Positions 21,446 to 23,594 of a DNA stretch of 23,594 bases are shown here, piece by piece (positions within the stretch are counted from its first letter, which is position 1; every line of letters begins with the position of its first letter). This DNA is from a virus. Position numbers and translations under genes: made by a program. The notes under the pieces are model-generated. The model saw nothing but the letters and a program-made list of their open reading frames with translations. It ran no database searches and was not told the DNA's origin. Where the stretch lies: IMG/VR virus record IMGVR_UViG_3300021957_000311, positions 1-23,594 of that record; one strand, 5' to 3'.

Positions 21446-22511
21446 TATAACAAAACAGTTATTAGAAACTAAGCGACCCGACATCGCTGAGATTGAGTTG
21501 ACGTTGTTTGAAAACTGTCACCTTAACTGTTCTTTTTGTCATCACGACAAGAAGTCAACTGTAGGCTTGTCAAGAGAAGAAATATTCTCCAAGCTTGATT
21601 TAGTTGAACAACATGTTATTAAAATGAAAGGCAGAGTAGACATTATCCAAATCAATATGGTTGGTGGTGAACTATTCCAAGATCGTATATCAGAGTGGGC
21701 TTACCCAGTTTATTATGACTTTCTAGTTGCAATTAAGAAAATATTCGATGAACACGAGCAAAAGATTAAAGTTGTTTGGGTTACTTCTTTTCAGTTTAGC
21801 AAGAGAGATAGGGTAGAAAAACTATTAGACGATCTAAACGCTGTAGACATTCCTTCTTATATCATATGCTCTTATGACTTTGACGGAAGACCCACAAAAG
21901 GACCTTACGCAAAAAACATAGAATATTTCGCTGATTATATCGTATCAATTAATATGGTTGCTACTACTTTGTCAATCAAAAAGTTTATGGCTGATGATGA
22001 CGAATACTTCCACTATCTATACGAGAAGTTTGATGAGTTTTACTTTGATGATTATATACCAGACCGTGGGTTTGATTATATGATACCATCAGACAGTGAG
22101 TACCTAGAGTTCTTGAAGTTTGTATATCATAACTACCCCGACATCAATCCTATAAAAGACTTGATATATAACGAGAGCAACCACATGCACTGCTTGGCTC
22201 TTAATAAGGTTACAATCTTTCCTGATAACTCTACATCAAACTGTAGATGGGATAGATACGATCAACGTGACTTCAACACTAAATATGAACGCAAAGACAA
22301 TGCAGGTATGATGCAAGCCTATATGGATGAAAATGGTTGTTTGTCTTGTAAGTGGTGGAACAAATGTGGATTTAGATGTTACACTCAATGGGATTGGAAA
22401 AATAGAGAACGTGATCTACCAGATTGCATTATGAGAATGTGGTTCAATTATATGGACAAGACTGGTCAGAATTTAATTACAGGATTTGATTATGATAAAG
22501 AAAAAACTTAA
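21435..22511 (+). CDS. Radical-SAM enzyme with full SPASM domain, TTG start (rSAM-4, 358 aa)
   Basis: The start is the TTG at 21435 because AGAGGA lies 8 bases upstream, the overlap with the previous gene is 11 bases, and the N-terminus (M-D-F-N-I-T-K-Q) then has normal length. The frame opens at another TTG at 21387. Motifs: C28-H-L-N-C32-S-F-C35, M-V-G-G-E-L (75-80), C253 to C270 across I-F-P-D-N-S-T-S-N-C, then C302-x2-C305-x5-C311-x3-C315 and C331, a complete SPASM set. It has an acidic, aromatic-rich insert around 185-225. The weak start codon may keep its level below that of the other enzymes. Confidence 0.9.
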   Translation: MDFNITKQLLETKRPDIAEIELTLFENCHLNCSFCHHDKKSTVGLSREEIFSKLDLVEQHVIKMKGRVDIIQINMVGGELFQDRISEWAYPVYYDFLVAIKKIFDEHEQKIKVVWVTSFQFSKRDRVEKLLDDLNAVDIPSYIICSYDFDGRPTKGPYAKNIEYFADYIVSINMVATTLSIKKFMADDDEYFHYLYEKFDEFYFDDYIPDRGFDYMIPSDSEYLEFLKFVYHNYPDINPIKDLIYNESNHMHCLALNKVTIFPDNSTSNCRWDRYDQRDFNTKYERKDNAGMMQAYMDENGCLSCKWWNKCGFRCYTQWDWKNRERDLPDCIMRMWFNYMDKTGQNLITGFDYDKEKT

Positions 22512-23208
22512 ACTTGATTTTTATACACAGCATGGGGCAATCCTAGAGCTTCAACCAATTCAACCAAGATCAAAACCACCAACGTGGTGGAAATCAATAA
22601 AGAACACGTATGACACGTATAGGTCTAGGGTTGGTACTAAAATACCAACACCTACACTAAAGACTTGTCCTGGTGTAGTTGATTATATTCGTAAGCCTAT
22701 TACTCTTAAGTTGTGGTCTGATGCGATTTTTAAAGTAAAACCAGATGGTGATGTTGAATGTATTGAACCGCATTATGGGGCAGACATTATTTCTGGGGCA
22801 ATGCACGAGCGAAAGCAATTTGGTGATACGTTATATCCAAATAGAACAATTTTTAAACTGCACGGTCCTTGGACAGTTACAGCTAATCGTAGAGCAGAGT
22901 TCATGATTACTGAGGTACACTTTAGTGAAGATTTGCGAAAGCACAATATTCTACTCGTGCCTGGGATTACAAACTTTTATGACCAACATACCTTAAATGT
23001 GTTTTTAGTATTTCCTATTAAAGCTGAAGAATACACAGTGACACTCAAGTATGGTACACCTATCATGTCCATTTACCCAATGCACGAACAAGAATTAGAT
23101 ATTAAAATGCATAAGTGTTCACCACACGATTTTCAAGAATTCCAGAATGTATTTCCGTCAACTTTTATTGGTCGTTACCACACCGGGAAACACGCACGAA
23201 AGAAGTGA
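22492..23208 (+). CDS. Conserved-looking phage protein of unknown function (238 aa)
   Basis: The ATG at 22492 is chosen because AGGA lies 7 bases upstream; the open frame starts at a TTG at 22486. The N-terminal half has P-P-T-W-W-K (29-34), T-L-K-T-C-P-G-V-V-D-Y (55-65) and L-K-L-W-S-D (72-77). The remainder is beta-rich with H-G-P-W-T-V-T (about 122-128), and the C-terminus is basic. From memory this resembles a family of unknown function seen in marine myophages, related in layout to DUF6065-type proteins; not verified. It overlaps rSAM-4 by 20 bases and closes the operon. Its 3' end overlaps the convergent minus-strand gene by 51 bases. Confidence 0.82.
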   Translation: MIKKKLKLDFYTQHGAILELQPIQPRSKPPTWWKSIKNTYDTYRSRVGTKIPTPTLKTCPGVVDYIRKPITLKLWSDAIFKVKPDGDVECIEPHYGADIISGAMHERKQFGDTLYPNRTIFKLHGPWTVTANRRAEFMITEVHFSEDLRKHNILLVPGITNFYDQHTLNVFLVFPIKAEEYTVTLKYGTPIMSIYPMHEQELDIKMHKCSPHDFQEFQNVFPSTFIGRYHTGKHARKK

Positions 23209-23594
23209 GTGATGTTTCATATAACTTAGTACACCCTTATCAATACATGTCATCATATTAGGACAGGAGCCACAGTTATTCGTTTCAGCAGAGTACGTTA
23301 ATTGTTCCATAAACTGAAACGATTTTGCTTCTGTCCACGACTCAATGTCATTCTCATCTTTGACTTTAAATTCATCAGTACCTATTAAAGCGATGTCATA
23401 TACGAATGGCGTCCAAAAGAAACGTTCGTTACAGTAGGTGTAGTTTAACTCTAAAGAACCACCCTGTGCTTGATCTATGAACGTCTTGGGCATAAGATCA
23501 TCAGAGAAGTCATACCCTTTCCATTTCTCAATTAAGTGCTGCTGGACTTTACTCTTAGGCGCACGGAAGAACGATGGGTTTAGTGTGAGAATAG
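23158..23594 (-). CDS. C-terminal part of a probable fifth radical-SAM/SPASM-like protein (partial, runs off right edge)
   Basis: On the minus strand the frame is open from the right edge to a TGA at 23158, about 144 codons with no required start inside the window. The C-terminus contains N-N-C-G-S-C-P-N-M-M-T-C followed 16 residues later by S-C-V-F-P-G: C-x2-C-x5-C-x16-C, the same auxiliary-cluster spacing as in the four plus-strand radical-SAM proteins, most like rSAM-3. The radical-SAM core would lie outside the window, so the family call is inferred from this motif and its neighbours. The gene converges on and overlaps the plus operon. An unrelated zinc-binding protein is the alternative. 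Confidence 0.65.
   Translation of the reverse strand, partial: ILTLNPSFFRAPKSKVQQHLIEKWKGYDFSDDLMPKTFIDQAQGGSLELNYTYCNERFFWTPFVYDIALIGTDEFKVKDENDIESWTEAKSFQFMEQLTYSAETNNCGSCPNMMTCIDKGVLSYMKHHSLLSCVFPGVVTTNKS

Noticed and set aside
1-23594. tRNA genes, CRISPR arrays, insertion sequences or attachment sites
   Set aside because: The gaps between genes are short (at most about 115 bases) and I saw no cloverleaf, direct-repeat array or terminal inverted repeats in them.

Overview
The window is part of the genome of a T4-like tailed phage (myovirus) of the type common in the sea. The evidence is a run of minus-strand genes that follow the T4 late order 13-14-15-16-17-18-19-20, read right to left: neck proteins, tail terminator, small and large terminase, tail sheath, tail tube and portal. 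Two head-core-like proteins follow where T4 has 67/68/21/22. Exact or one-mismatch copies of the T4 late promoter (TATAAATA) precede several of these genes. The sequence is AT-rich and tightly packed, with no intergenic gap over about 115 bases. I see no tRNA, integrase, transposon or CRISPR array. The host cannot be named from this window.

Layout. (1) 1-1534: two head-interior or core candidates, the first running off the left edge, both carrying L-x-E sites of the kind cut by T4-type prohead protease. (2) 1592-11442: the portal-to-neck module. Its odd member is the gp15-like tail terminator, 700 aa instead of about 270, with a large insert of beta-repeats flanking a LamG-like domain. (3) 11442-12814: three small beta-rich proteins, one BppU-N-like, likely virion accessory parts. 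(4) 12929-16193: a sugar/surface-modification cassette with a nucleotidyltransferase-cupin fusion, a TPR plus FkbM-like methyltransferase, a coiled-coil protein and a GH130-like beta-propeller. (5) 16229-17599: two paralogous small phage proteins and an Fe(II)/2-oxoglutarate oxygenase.

(6) 17706-23208, on the plus strand, is the most unusual part. A compact JmjC/cupin-type oxygenase is followed by four radical-SAM enzymes with SPASM or twitch-like auxiliary Cys motifs, a 132-aa orphan and a 238-aa protein of unknown function. Every junction overlaps by 10 to 41 bases. A further protein with the same C-x2-C-x5-C auxiliary motif enters from the right edge on the opposite strand (23158-23594), and its 3' end overlaps the plus operon. 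The operon starts from a divergent intergenic region that holds a late promoter for each direction plus a TTGACA element. I interpret it as a phage-encoded multi-enzyme radical-SAM/oxygenase pathway. Peptide or protein modification is the most natural reading of SPASM enzymes, but substrate and product cannot be read from the sequence.

Start sites were refined using Shine-Dalgarno position, overlaps and promoter position. The main revisions are the oxygenase (17599), the nucleotidyltransferase (13702), the methyltransferase (14934), the coiled-coil protein (15166), the fourth radical-SAM gene (TTG at 21435) and the 238-aa gene (22492).
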